Assembly: GCA_963977425.1 (NCBI GenBank)
Contig: CAXBOO010000001.1
Location: 1 to 64,000, forward strand
From: CAXBOO01 sp963977425
GTDB lineage: Bacteria; Bacteroidota; Bacteroidia; Flavobacteriales_D; Luteibaculaceae
DNA length: 64,000 nt
Direction of reading: 5' to 3'
Part shown: in pieces, positions 8,710 through 17,979 of the stretch
Layout: each line of letters begins with the position of its first letter
Position numbering within the stretch: the first letter of the stretch is position 1
The notes under the pieces: model-generated
Seen by the model: the letters and a program-made list of their open reading frames with translations, nothing else
Told to the model about the DNA's origin: nothing
The model's database searches: none
Program-made: the position numbers and the translations under genes

Positions 8710-10023
8710 ATGACATTCAAAGATTTGGGTTTGATAGACCCTATTTTAAGAGCACTTGAAGCTCAAGGATACACAACTCCTACGCCAATTCAAGCACAAT
8801 CTATTCCGATTTTACTCAACAAAAAAGACCTTTTGGGCTGCGCTCAAACTGGAACTGGTAAAACCGCAGCATTTTCAATACCTATTATTCAGCATTTATA
8901 CAATTCTGAAAACAATAAAGGACAGAAAAAAATAAAAGCACTTATAGTAACTCCAACACGTGAACTTGCCTTACAAATAGGCGAAAGTTTTTCAGCTTAC
9001 AGTAAAAACACATCGCTTAAGAACACCGTTATTTTTGGTGGTGTTAAACAAGGTGCGCAAACACAGGCTCTAAATAGAGGTGTGGACATTCTAGTCGCTA
9101 CACCCGGAAGGCTGTTGGATCTAATGAGCCAAGGCTACATCAACTTAAAAGACATTGAATACTTTGTATTGGATGAAGCTGACCAAATGTTGGATATGGG
9201 CTTTATTCACGACATTAAAAAAGTAATCGCTAAACTGCCTGTAAAACGACAATCATTGTTTTTCTCTGCCACCATGGCAAAGAGTATTGTTGAGTTGAGT
9301 CAGAAAATACTGGGTAACCCAGAACGCGTAACTATAAAGCCAGAGCAAGCTACTGCCGAACGTGTTGAACAAGCTTTATACTATGTGCCTAAAGGCGATA
9401 AAGTAAAGCTATTGGCCCACTTAGTTGAAGCAAACAATATGGCTAGTACATTGGTTTTTTCTAGAACCAAACACGGAGCGAATAAAGTTGTAAAAATGCT
9501 GGAAGGTTTTAACATTACAGCCGAAGCCATTCACGGTAACAAAACACAAAATGCCCGTCAGAAAGCACTAAAAAACTTCAAAGACGGAAGCACCAAAGTA
9601 CTTATCGCTACAGATATTGCAGCAAGAGGAATTGATGTTGATGGACTTTCGTTGGTTGTGAATTACGATTTACCTAACGTACCTGAAACATATGTGCACC
9701 GTATTGGTCGTACAGGTAGAGCTCAAGCAAGTGGTGTTGCCATTTCGTTTTGCGATCACGAAGAAAAAACCTATTTACGCGATATAGAAAAACTGATCAA
9801 ACAAGAAATACCTGTTGTTGACCAACATCCTTTCTTTAGTCAATCCGTTCTTGATGCTCCGGCAATTGCTCCAAAAAAACCACAACGTCAGGGAAGAAGC
9901 CCAAGACAAGATGGTGGAGGCAACAGAGGTGGTGGTTCTTCAAGCAGAAACAAGCCGAGCAGTAGAAACTCAAGTGGGAGTGGAAGCGCAAGCCGAAAAC
10001 CCAGACCTAGAAGACCAGAATAA
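8710..10023 (+). CDS. DEAD-box ATP-dependent RNA helicase (RhlE-like)
   Basis: A 437-residue RNA helicase. All superfamily II motifs are visible: Q motif (PTPIQAQSIP), motif I AQTGTGKT, PTRELA, TPGRL, DEAD (in LDEADQML), SAT (FFSATM), then the second RecA domain with VFSRTK, DIAARGIDV and HRIGRTGRA. The tail from about residue 385 is basic and rich in R, G and S, typical of RNA-binding tails. It unwinds short RNA duplexes and usually serves ribosome assembly or RNA decay, often in the cold. I start at the ATG (MTFKDLG), the usual RhlE beginning, rather than the TTG 30 bases upstream. It is a single-gene unit with its own promoter and terminator. Confidence 0.93.
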   Translation: MTFKDLGLIDPILRALEAQGYTTPTPIQAQSIPILLNKKDLLGCAQTGTGKTAAFSIPIIQHLYNSENNKGQKKIKALIVTPTRELALQIGESFSAYSKNTSLKNTVIFGGVKQGAQTQALNRGVDILVATPGRLLDLMSQGYINLKDIEYFVLDEADQMLDMGFIHDIKKVIAKLPVKRQSLFFSATMAKSIVELSQKILGNPERVTIKPEQATAERVEQALYYVPKGDKVKLLAHLVEANNMASTLVFSRTKHGANKVVKMLEGFNITAEAIHGNKTQNARQKALKNFKDGSTKVLIATDIAARGIDVDGLSLVVNYDLPNVPETYVHRIGRTGRAQASGVAISFCDHEEKTYLRDIEKLIKQEIPVVDQHPFFSQSVLDAPAIAPKKPQRQGRSPRQDGGGNRGGGSSSRNKPSSRNSSGSGSASRKPRPRRPE

Positions 10024-10050
10024 GTTACTTTATATAAAGAAATAGCATTC

Positions 10051-10088
10051 AAAAAGCCACATCAACGTATAAGTAGATGTGGCTTTTT
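10051..10088 (+). terminator. Rho-independent terminator after the helicase gene
   Basis: Perfect stem AAAAAGCCACATC / GATGTGGCTTTTT with a 12-base loop and T tail, 27 bases past the stop. The stem sequence is the same as in the terminator at 12611. Confidence 0.88.
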
Positions 10089-10204
10089 AGTTTAAAAAAA
10101 ACTCTAGATCAATAGGTCTCAACTCATATATACAATAACACAAAACTACTATATCACTAATAGTTCGTGAATTTTATACATGCATATTTTACGTCCATTT
10201 TCCT

Positions 10205-10212
10205 TAATTTTG
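10205..10212 (+). promoter_or_regulatory. -7 promoter element of the beta-helix protein gene
   Basis: TAATTTTG matches TAnnTTTG exactly, 26 bases before the ATG at 10239. Nothing else is recognisable in the AT-rich stretch 10089-10204. Confidence 0.55.
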
Positions 10213-10238
10213 CGAAATAAATCCTACTACCAAAACAC

Positions 10239-12587
10239 ATGTTAAAATCATTGATTAGTGCGACAAAACTTTGTTTTGCCCTAGTATGTGCAGGCGGCAT
10301 ATTGAATGCTCAAACACCAACTGCATCATCAATTAAAGTAATCACTCCCTCTTTTGACCCCACCATTATTGGAACTATAGCACCAATAAGCACTGGTTTT
10401 GTCCCCGTTTCTGAATCAAAAAAGAAATCCTTTGCCAATAATCTCAAATCAGCCGCTACAACAGTATTTGTGGATGTTGACGCAATAGGCAATAACGATG
10501 GAACAAGCTGGGCAAATGCTTATAACGACCTACAAGATGCCATAGCCAATGCCAACGGGTTACTTGTAAACATTTGGGTTGCAGAAGGCACGTATTACCC
10601 ATCCAATACCTCAATCAGAAATGAAACTTTCATGCTGAAGGATAACATGGCTCTGTATGGAGGATTTAAAGGAAACGAAACTACGCTTTCGCAACGAGAT
10701 GTAATAAACAACCCAACCATACTTAGTGGCGATATTGATCAAAACGGAATTTTGAATACTGATAATAGTCGCAATGTTGTCACAATTCTTAATTTAAACT
10801 CACCTGTAGCTTTAGATGGCTTTACTGTAACAGGTGGTTATACGGACAATGATAATTATTACCCAAATTCTACTGGTGGAGGTGTAGCCATTGCTAATTC
10901 ATATTACACAATCATTAGGAACTGCATAATAAAAGATAATTACGGCCGACTTAGTGGTGGGGTATGCTTAATAAATGGTTATGCTGAAGTATCAAATTCA
11001 ACATTATTAGGTAACACCGCCTATCAAGGCGGAGGAATTACACTCCAAAACAGTCAAATGGAAATATCAAATTCAACATTATTAAGTAATTCGTCTAATT
11101 ATGGGGGAGCTATATTAAATTTTGGAAACTCTAGATTAACAATTACCAATTCAATAATCGCCAATAATAACGCAAACACTTCAGGTGGAGGCTGTTACAA
11201 CCTACATGATTCTTACATTACTATTAACAATTCAACCTTCAGTCACAATACAGCTAATTATGGCGATGGCATTTATAACGAGGTAAATACTATTACAATA
11301 AACAACTCTATTTTCAACCACAGCAACGATTTTTTTGGTGATTTCTCTAACTCTATTGTAACCAATAGTCGTTTTGTTACAGCGCTTCATTTGTACGCTG
11401 CCTCAGCCAACAACATTTCCGATATTCCCTTGTTTGTAGATGCCATCGACCTCGACGGTGCCGATGATATTTTTGGCACCAACGACGATGGATTAAGACT
11501 TAGTGCTCTTTCGCCTTGTATCAATACTGGTGACAATAATCTTATACCCAATGGTATAAACACCGACTTTTTAGGCAACCTACGAATTCAAAACACCACC
11601 GTAGATATGGGCGCTTACGAATACTTTGAACCCAAGCCAGACAACAACAAACCTTCCATTACGCCTTTCAATAAAGATGTAAGCATGTGTGCCAATTCAG
11701 TAAGTCCTACTATTTACTTCAACGTAAGCGATATTGATGGCGATAACATGATTGTTACCACATCTTCTACCAACTCTGCACTTGTGCCCAACACCAGCGT
11801 GAAATACAATTTCAACCAAGACGATAAATCTACCGGAACAGCCATAAAGCGTAACCTTACGATTACACCCCCTGAAGACGCTTATGGTACTTGTACCGTT
11901 ATTGTTACCGTAACCGATGGGGTAGAAAAAGACGTAAGAAGTTTTACATTAACTGTTAAACAAAGCTTTAGCAGCACCGATAGCATTAGTGCTTGCAACA
12001 ACTTTACTTGGCCACTAAATGGTGTTGAATACAGTGAATCTGGCACTTATACTACAACATTAGCCGCAGAAAATGGATGTGATAGCATAGTAACCTTAGT
12101 TTTAGCCATCAACAAAGAAAGCATAGACAACAGCGTTTCTTTTGATGCAGGCGTACTTACTGCCAATGCTGATGGCTACGCCTACCAATGGATCAATTGT
12201 GACAATGGCACGCCCGTACAAGGAGCGGACCAACAGAGCTTTACACCAACTGTTGTAGGCAACTATGCCGTTGTTTTATCAAGTGCAACTTGCTCTATCA
12301 CTTCAGGCTGTATTGCTGTATCTTCTACCGTTGGTATTGACAACACCGATAACTTACAAGCAATGGTTTACCCTAATCCTAGCAATGGTTTGTTTACCGT
12401 AAATCTTAGTAACAACCATCAAAATAGCATCATTGAGGTATACGATACTAGAGGTAAAAAGATACACCAAACCTCCACTATAGACAACACAACTCTATTG
12501 GATCTTAGCGACTTTACTAAAGGCAATTACATGTTGCACATTAGCAATGCTGTTTACTCAACAGTTACACGGATTGCTATACACTAA
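10239..12587 (+). CDS. T9SS-secreted parallel beta-helix surface protein
   Basis: A 782-residue secreted protein: signal peptide (about 1-24), an N-terminal segment typical of bacterial right-handed beta-helix surface proteins (VDADAIGNNDGTSWANAYNDL, here residues about 72-92), then repeated short coils rich in asparagine such as VSNSTLLGN and ISNSTLLSN (about 190-390), a domain around 470-580 resembling an Ig-like or cadherin-like module, a segment around 580-690, and a type A T9SS sorting domain (YPNPSNGLF to the end). Coil repeats are also visible as near-identical DNA (10991 and 11067). It is expected on the cell surface or released; whether it binds or cuts a polysaccharide cannot be told, as no catalytic motif is recognised. 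It is flanked by two terminators with the same stem. Confidence 0.85.
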   Translation: MLKSLISATKLCFALVCAGGILNAQTPTASSIKVITPSFDPTIIGTIAPISTGFVPVSESKKKSFANNLKSAATTVFVDVDAIGNNDGTSWANAYNDLQDAIANANGLLVNIWVAEGTYYPSNTSIRNETFMLKDNMALYGGFKGNETTLSQRDVINNPTILSGDIDQNGILNTDNSRNVVTILNLNSPVALDGFTVTGGYTDNDNYYPNSTGGGVAIANSYYTIIRNCIIKDNYGRLSGGVCLINGYAEVSNSTLLGNTAYQGGGITLQNSQMEISNSTLLSNSSNYGGAILNFGNSRLTITNSIIANNNANTSGGGCYNLHDSYITINNSTFSHNTANYGDGIYNEVNTITINNSIFNHSNDFFGDFSNSIVTNSRFVTALHLYAASANNISDIPLFVDAIDLDGADDIFGTNDDGLRLSALSPCINTGDNNLIPNGINTDFLGNLRIQNTTVDMGAYEYFEPKPDNNKPSITPFNKDVSMCANSVSPTIYFNVSDIDGDNMIVTTSSTNSALVPNTSVKYNFNQDDKSTGTAIKRNLTITPPEDAYGTCTVIVTVTDGVEKDVRSFTLTVKQSFSSTDSISACNNFTWPLNGVEYSESGTYTTTLAAENGCDSIVTLVLAINKESIDNSVSFDAGVLTANADGYAYQWINCDNGTPVQGADQQSFTPTVVGNYAVVLSSATCSITSGCIAVSSTVGIDNTDNLQAMVYPNPSNGLFTVNLSNNHQNSIIEVYDTRGKKIHQTSTIDNTTLLDLSDFTKGNYMLHISNAVYSTVTRIAIH

Positions 12588-12610
12588 TTAATATTTAAAA
12601 TAGAATTACT

Positions 12611-12644
12611 AAAAAAGCCACATCATTACTGATGTGGCTTTTTT
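12611..12644. terminator. Bidirectional terminator between convergent genes
   Basis: Symmetric hairpin AAAAAAGCCACATCA / TGATGTGGCTTTTTT with a 4-base loop, with A run on the left and T run on the right, so it can serve both the + strand gene ending at 12587 and hutG ending at 12672. Confidence 0.88.
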
Positions 12645-12671
12645 AGTTTTTGAACGTGTATATATTTTTAC

Positions 12672-13640
12672 TTATTTCCTATTTCTAGCCAAAATATCTA
12701 CCAATCTAGCGGCTAATTTTGCTGTGCAACCATCTTGATCGAATTCTGGATTCAACTCTGCTATATCGGTCGAAATAACTTTTCCGGTGGTAAGAATGGA
12801 TTTCAAAACCGACTGGACCAATGTCGGAGAAAATCCAAAAGCAGAAGGTGCGCTTACTCCAGGTGCATAAGCCGATGAAAAACCATCCATATCGATAGTG
12901 ATGTAAACACAATCAACATCCATTACAAAATTCTGTACTTTTTCTGTCACCGATTCTATATGAACATCGGTACAATCTTCGGCAAGTATATAGTGTGTAC
13001 CAATAGTGTTGGCATAATCAAACAATTCGGCTGTATTGCCTTGCTCTTGAATACCAACAGCGAGGTAATGAAAATCAGACCCTGCTTTTTCTAATCGTTG
13101 CTTTATTTGATAAAACGGTGTTCCCGAATTGCCTTCTTCTACTGCACGTAAATCGAAATGCGCATCAAAATTGATGATGCCAATGCTTTTACCCTGTGCA
13201 ATAGCCGAATTGGATATGCCTACAAAGTGACCGAAAGCGATATCGTGTCCACCACCCATTACAATAGGAAACATACCAGCATCTATCAATTGAGATACTG
13301 TATTGGCCAACACAGCTTGTCCGCCTTCCATACTATGCTCTTCGCAAGTAATATCACCAAAATCGAAAATGTTGTTGTTGGCAAAATGAATGGGCAATTT
13401 GCCCAAATTGGTGCGAATGTGTTCTGGCCCATTTATGGCACCTACTCGACCCAAATTTCGTTTTACACCTTCGTCAGCAGCATAACCAAGCAATGCTACA
13501 GGATGCCCTTCTAAATCCAATTCATCAAAATCGCGTTCGGAAAGATCTACCAACTCTACGGCCTCGTGCCAATAAGCATCGGAGTTTAAACTTACACGAC
13601 CTATCCAATTTTTCTCTTCCGGTTTTTTGTAATTCATCAT
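12672..13640 (-). CDS. hutG: Formimidoylglutamase (arginase family)
   Basis: A ureohydrolase of about 322 residues. The manganese-binding motifs of the arginase/agmatinase fold are present: GGGHD, DAHFD (in INFDAHFDLR) and DMDGF (in ITIDMDGF). Position after hutI and in a full hut operon points to formimidoylglutamase, which converts N-formimidoyl-glutamate to glutamate and formamide, the last step of histidine breakdown. The start is ATGATG at 13640/13637, which overlaps the TGA of hutI, so translation is coupled; the extra upstream codons of the open frame lie in hutI. Arginase or agmatinase activity cannot be excluded from sequence, but context makes HutG much more likely. Confidence 0.9.
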   Translation of the reverse strand: MMNYKKPEEKNWIGRVSLNSDAYWHEAVELVDLSERDFDELDLEGHPVALLGYAADEGVKRNLGRVGAINGPEHIRTNLGKLPIHFANNNIFDFGDITCEEHSMEGGQAVLANTVSQLIDAGMFPIVMGGGHDIAFGHFVGISNSAIAQGKSIGIINFDAHFDLRAVEEGNSGTPFYQIKQRLEKAGSDFHYLAVGIQEQGNTAELFDYANTIGTHYILAEDCTDVHIESVTEKVQNFVMDVDCVYITIDMDGFSSAYAPGVSAPSAFGFSPTLVQSVLKSILTTGKVISTDIAELNPEFDQDGCTAKLAARLVDILARNRK

Positions 13641-14875
13641 GATTTTCGCTCTCCGTTTTTCCAAACTGCAGAAGCTTTCAATTCGCCTTGTTGGTATAAT
13701 ATTTCTCTGTAATCAGTTCCAGGAAAAGCAACCATATCGGCCAACATGCCTTGCTCTAAAACACCTCTATCTTTCAAACCAAGTGCACGAGCTGCTCTAA
13801 CCGTTATTCCCGCTAAAACTTCCACGGCACTCAATTTTTGGAACGTACACAATATAGATGCTTGCGCTACCAAATTGCCTTGTGGTGCTGAACCTGGGTT
13901 CCAATCCGATGCTATGGCCAATGAACAACCGGCATCCAATAGTTTTCTAGCAGGTGTAAAACTGCAGCCCAGACCTATAGAGGCTCCTGGCAATGCAACA
14001 GGTACTACATCGCTTTTTGCTAAAAGAGCAATTTCTTCATCGCCGCTTACTTCTAAATGGTCTACACTGAGTGCGCCAACTTCTACAGCTACTTTGCTGC
14101 CGCCAGTTGTAAACTGATCGCCATGAACTGTAATTTCAAAACCTTGTGACTTCAAGGCATTGAGGTATATTTTACTGCTTTCTATTCCAAAAGCCGAATC
14201 TTCAATAAACACGTCGAAACGATTGCATAGTCCTTCTTCTTTTATTTGAGGAACCAATTCGTTCAACAAAATATCGAGATACTCTTCTTCCGATCCGTCA
14301 AAATCTTTTGGGACCATATGCGCCGCCAAACAAGTAGGTACAACATCTACGGCATGTAGGTTTTTGGCTTGGTTTATGGCTCGTAATATTTTAAGTTCTT
14401 GTTCAACATTGAGTCCATACCCACTTTTGGCTTCAACAGTGGTAATGCCATTTTGCAATAATTTATCGAGGCGTTGCTGTGTCAATTCCGCCAATTTTTC
14501 TTGACTAGCGGCGCGGGTTTGGGTAACGGTACTCCAAATACCACCACCTGCTTTGGCTATCTCTAAATAACTTACACCACCATTTCGAGCTGCAAAATCG
14601 GCAGCACGAGTTCCTCCAAAACTAATGTGCGTATGAGCATCAATAAGCCCAGGAAGCGCAACCATATCGCTTTCTATGCACTCAATAATTGCTGTCGCAT
14701 GCTGAATGCACAAGGCTTTGAAATCACCAATTTCTTGAATCAATCCATCGGCAACAACAATTCCACCATTGGGAATAATTTCAAGCAACTCGTCTTTCAT
14801 CGCCCCTTTTTTGGGCAAGTTGCGCATGCTTAGTAATTGTGAAAAAGGACCTATTATGGTTTTTGAGTTTGGCAT
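13637..14875 (-). CDS. hutI: Imidazolonepropionase
   Basis: A 412-residue amidohydrolase, the usual HutI length. It opens imidazolone-propionate to formimidoyl-glutamate, the third step of histidine degradation. Visible metal-site motifs include DAHTHISFGG, then VHGDQFT and the DWNPG motif typical of HutI. I chose the ATG at 14875 (MPNSKTIIGPF) because the ten codons upstream overlap the preceding lipoprotein gene; with this start the two genes are just 1 base apart. The stop overlaps the hutG start. Confidence 0.93.
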   Translation of the reverse strand: MPNSKTIIGPFSQLLSMRNLPKKGAMKDELLEIIPNGGIVVADGLIQEIGDFKALCIQHATAIIECIESDMVALPGLIDAHTHISFGGTRAADFAARNGGVSYLEIAKAGGGIWSTVTQTRAASQEKLAELTQQRLDKLLQNGITTVEAKSGYGLNVEQELKILRAINQAKNLHAVDVVPTCLAAHMVPKDFDGSEEEYLDILLNELVPQIKEEGLCNRFDVFIEDSAFGIESSKIYLNALKSQGFEITVHGDQFTTGGSKVAVEVGALSVDHLEVSGDEEIALLAKSDVVPVALPGASIGLGCSFTPARKLLDAGCSLAIASDWNPGSAPQGNLVAQASILCTFQKLSAVEVLAGITVRAARALGLKDRGVLEQGMLADMVAFPGTDYREILYQQGELKASAVWKNGERKS

Positions 14876-14876
14876 A

Positions 14877-15716
14877 TTATTGGAGTATTTCTCCATTGTA
14901 TACAATGGCTTTAAAGTTTAGTTTACGTTCAAATTCTATCAATATCGACAACCTGATAGTGCTGTATTCTTTGCAAATTTCATTATGATGATAGCTTTCT
15001 ATCTGAATTACTTTGGCTGAATCCAGATGAACATCAATTTCAAAATCTGACATCGTATTTTCCCAAACATCTAATGTCAATAATGCCTTTGTAGAGTCGC
15101 TGGAAAACTCAATGGACTGTAGTTCGGATTGGGATTCTATTGTATCACTTAAGATTTGAAATTCACCTTCGAACCTTCGAATTGGTTGAATGATTCCCCC
15201 TAATTCTTTTTCTAGTTCAGGTTCAGATAAATCTAATGTTGCTAACTCAACAGTTTGAAGCCCTGAATGAAGCGTTGTTGGGCATTTATTTCCATATTTT
15301 ATTGATCGTATAGCAAATTCATTGTACAGAATGCCTCGAAAAGCGAAGTAACTTAGGTTCAAATCACACGCGTAATCGTCAAATTCCTGTACATCGCTTT
15401 CTAAACGATGCATCATTCTCTTCTCGTTTTCAAAAATTGAGACGGCTTCATTTGGAGAGACCAGTTCTATTGTACTAATACCATCAACTTGAATTTCTTT
15501 ATTAGAAATTTGCTCAATAACAACTGGCGTCATCCCAAATGTTTCATTCGACAATTGATATAGAGAGCTATCAGTTACTATTATTTCAGTATAACCCAAG
15601 TTCTCGTCACAATAATACCAGTGCCCTTTTACACTCAGCTCCGGTTCTATTTCGCCGCAAGAAATCACTAGCCACGGCATCAAAAAAATCAGTAATAATC
15701 TCATCATCTTAATCAT
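14877..15716 (-). CDS. Predicted lipoprotein of unknown function inside the hut operon
   Basis: A protein of about 279 residues starting MIKMMRLLLIFLMPWLVISCGE, a lipoprotein signal with lipobox VISC. Beyond that I recognise no domain; the mature part is rich in acidic residues and beta-strand-like segments. An upstream ATG at 15773 would hide the signal, so the internal start is preferred. It sits between hutU and hutI and is 1 base from hutI, so it is co-transcribed with the histidine pathway. A role in sensing or taking up histidine is possible but is inference from position only. Confidence 0.7.
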   Translation of the reverse strand: MIKMMRLLLIFLMPWLVISCGEIEPELSVKGHWYYCDENLGYTEIIVTDSSLYQLSNETFGMTPVVIEQISNKEIQVDGISTIELVSPNEAVSIFENEKRMMHRLESDVQEFDDYACDLNLSYFAFRGILYNEFAIRSIKYGNKCPTTLHSGLQTVELATLDLSEPELEKELGGIIQPIRRFEGEFQILSDTIESQSELQSIEFSSDSTKALLTLDVWENTMSDFEIDVHLDSAKVIQIESYHHNEICKEYSTIRLSILIEFERKLNFKAIVYNGEILQ

Positions 15717-15773
15717 AAAATCAATTTCTAATTGGCTGCAACACCTACTATTATCAAAACTGCCCCCTTTCAT

Positions 15774-15893
15774 TTTCTTTTGTCTTAGCCCAAAAGAAAC
15801 AAAAGGCTATGGCTGAAAAAAGCTCTTGAAAAATAAGCGTTCAAAGCCCAACAAATATGAACTCAAACAATGTTCTCAAACAGCATATTTGTT
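15774..15893. repeat. Palindromic intergenic element between hutU and the lipoprotein gene
   Basis: The 251-base gap holds two inverted repeats: TTTCTTTTG / CAAAAGAAA (15774-15782 and 15791-15799) and AACAAATATG / CATATTTGTT (15850-15859 and 15884-15893), the latter followed by a T-rich run after GGCC. The first resembles palindromic units that recur between genes in Bacteroidota genomes. Only one copy is visible here, so dispersal in the genome is not shown. The hairpins may weaken transcription inside the operon. Confidence 0.5.
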
Positions 15894-15967
15894 CAGGCCT
15901 TTTTCACTGTATTTTTCTAAGCTTACTTTTTTATGCCACAAAGCTTCGCATTAAATCTGATTCACGA

Positions 15968-17968
15968 TTAAAACAAGTCTTCAATTAAATTATCCTCAAC
16001 AGATTGAGCCAAGGTAACTTTTAGGTTTGGTGAGCGTTTCATTTCTCTTTCGATCGCAAAACGCGCATGGTCGTTTCTTGCCCAAGATCGGCGAGCAATG
16101 CCATTGTTCACATCGTAAAACAACATTTTCTCCAATCTGCTTTTTGCTTCGGGTGTTCCGTCTAATAGCATTCCAAATCCACCGTTGCTTACTTCGCCCC
16201 AGCCTACTCCGCCACCGTTGTGAATAGAAACCCATGTAGCGCCTCTAAACGAATCGCCTATAACATTGTGTATGGACATGTCGGCTGTAAACTGGCTACC
16301 GTCATAAATATTGCTAGTTTCTCTGTACGGTGAATCGGTACCACTAACATCGTGATGGTCTCTTCCTAAAACTATAGGCGCTGAAATTTCTCCAGACGCT
16401 ATGGCTGCGTTAAAAGCACGAGCAATTTCTATCCTCCCTTCCGCATCAGAATATAAAATACGGGCTTGTGAACCCACTACCATTTTGTTTTTCTGAGCTT
16501 CCAAAATCCACTGGATGTTATCTTCCATTTGTTGCTGGATTTCTTCAGGAGCTGTTTTCTTAAGTTCTTGCAAAACTTTGGCGGCTATCGCATCCGACTT
16601 GGCCAAATCTTCTGGCTTTCCTGATGAACAAACCCAACGGAAAGGACCAAAACCATAATCGAAACACATTGGTCCCAATATATCTTGTACATAAGAAGGG
16701 TACTTAAAATCGATATTGTTATCCGCCATAACATCAGCACCAGCTCTAGAACATTCTAGTAAAAAGGCGTTGCCATAATCGAAGAAGTAGGTTCCGCGAG
16801 CACTGTGCTTATTGACTGCAGCGGCATGACGTACTAATGTTTTCTGAACTTCTTGTTTGAATTTTTCTGGCTCATTGGCCATCATCTCATTCGATGTTTC
16901 AAACGAAATATCCATAGGATAATATCCACCTGCAAAAGGATTGTGAAGTGAAGTTTGATCTGATCCTACATGAATGAAAATATTTTCATCGTAAAAGGCT
17001 TCCCAAATTTCCACCACGTTGCCCACATAAGCGATAGAAACTACCTCTTCGTTTTTCTGAGCCTCGCGAACACGTTTCAATAAATCGGGCATATTGTCTA
17101 TCAATACATCTACCCAACCTTGTTCGTGCCTTTTCTCTGCAGCGTTTCTATTGACTTCAGCACAAATGGTAATGCATTTGGCTATGTTACCAGCTTTTGG
17201 CTGAGCACCACTCATTCCACCCAATCCGGCCGTTAAGAAAATTTTACCGTTAGGCGATTCTCCGGCTTTCAATTTCATTCTGAAAGCATTCATTACCGTA
17301 ATGGTAGTACCATGTACAATCCCTTGTGGGCCTATGTACATATAAGAACCTGCCGTCATTTGCCCGTACTGGGTAACACCCAACGCATTGTACTTTTCCC
17401 AATCGTCTGGTTTGGAATAATTAGGTATCATCATACCATTAGTAACCACTACTCTAGGCGCCTCAGTTGAAGACGGAAACAATCCCATTGGGTGACCAGA
17501 ATACATGTGCAAAGTTTGCTCGTTGGTCATTGTCGCCAAATACTGCATGGTAAGCACATATTGCGCCCAGTTTTGAAAAACTGCTCCGTTTCCACCGTAG
17601 GTAATCAGCTCCTCAGGATGCTGAGCCACTGCCGGATCCAAGTTGTTTTGAATCATCAACATGATAGAAGCCGCTTGTTGAGATACCGCTGGGTATTCTG
17701 AAATTGGACGTGCATGCATGGCATACTCCGGTTTAAAGCGGTGCATGTATATTCTTCCAAAGGTGTTGAGTTCATTCGCAAACTCGGGCGCTAACTCGGC
17801 ATGCCAAGCTGCAGGGAAATAGCGCAAAGCATTGCGTACAGCTAATTTTTTCTCTTCAACACTCAATATTTCTTTGCGTTTTGGAGCAGGATTAGCCGAG
17901 TTTGGGTATGCTTTTTTTGGTGGTAATAGCGATGGAATTCCTTGTAATATTTGTTCTTTGAATGTCAT
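15968..17968 (-). CDS. hutU: Urocanate hydratase
   Basis: A 666-residue protein that converts urocanate to imidazolone-propionate, using tightly bound NAD. Family sequence is clear along the whole length, including the GGNGAVFQNW region, the SGHPMGLFPS segment, TAGSYMYIGPQGIVHGTT, TAGLGGMSGAQPKA and the late GDSFRGATWVSIHNGGGVGWG stretch, quoted here in part. It is about 110 residues longer than the classical bacterial enzyme, as expected of the longer HutU form found in Bacteroidota. It lies 11 bases after hutH and is surely in the same operon. Confidence 0.95.
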   Translation of the reverse strand: MTFKEQILQGIPSLLPPKKAYPNSANPAPKRKEILSVEEKKLAVRNALRYFPAAWHAELAPEFANELNTFGRIYMHRFKPEYAMHARPISEYPAVSQQAASIMLMIQNNLDPAVAQHPEELITYGGNGAVFQNWAQYVLTMQYLATMTNEQTLHMYSGHPMGLFPSSTEAPRVVVTNGMMIPNYSKPDDWEKYNALGVTQYGQMTAGSYMYIGPQGIVHGTTITVMNAFRMKLKAGESPNGKIFLTAGLGGMSGAQPKAGNIAKCITICAEVNRNAAEKRHEQGWVDVLIDNMPDLLKRVREAQKNEEVVSIAYVGNVVEIWEAFYDENIFIHVGSDQTSLHNPFAGGYYPMDISFETSNEMMANEPEKFKQEVQKTLVRHAAAVNKHSARGTYFFDYGNAFLLECSRAGADVMADNNIDFKYPSYVQDILGPMCFDYGFGPFRWVCSSGKPEDLAKSDAIAAKVLQELKKTAPEEIQQQMEDNIQWILEAQKNKMVVGSQARILYSDAEGRIEIARAFNAAIASGEISAPIVLGRDHHDVSGTDSPYRETSNIYDGSQFTADMSIHNVIGDSFRGATWVSIHNGGGVGWGEVSNGGFGMLLDGTPEAKSRLEKMLFYDVNNGIARRSWARNDHARFAIEREMKRSPNLKVTLAQSVEDNLIEDLF

Positions 17969-17979
17969 TTCTATGGGTA

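Noticed and set aside
10991..11100. CRISPR-like repeat pattern
   Set aside because: The near-identical stretches encode successive coils of a beta-helix protein in frame and are not regularly spaced palindromic repeats.
15774..15893. Remnant of an insertion sequence in the hut operon
   Set aside because: No transposase fragment or target-site duplication was seen; short palindromic units explain it better.
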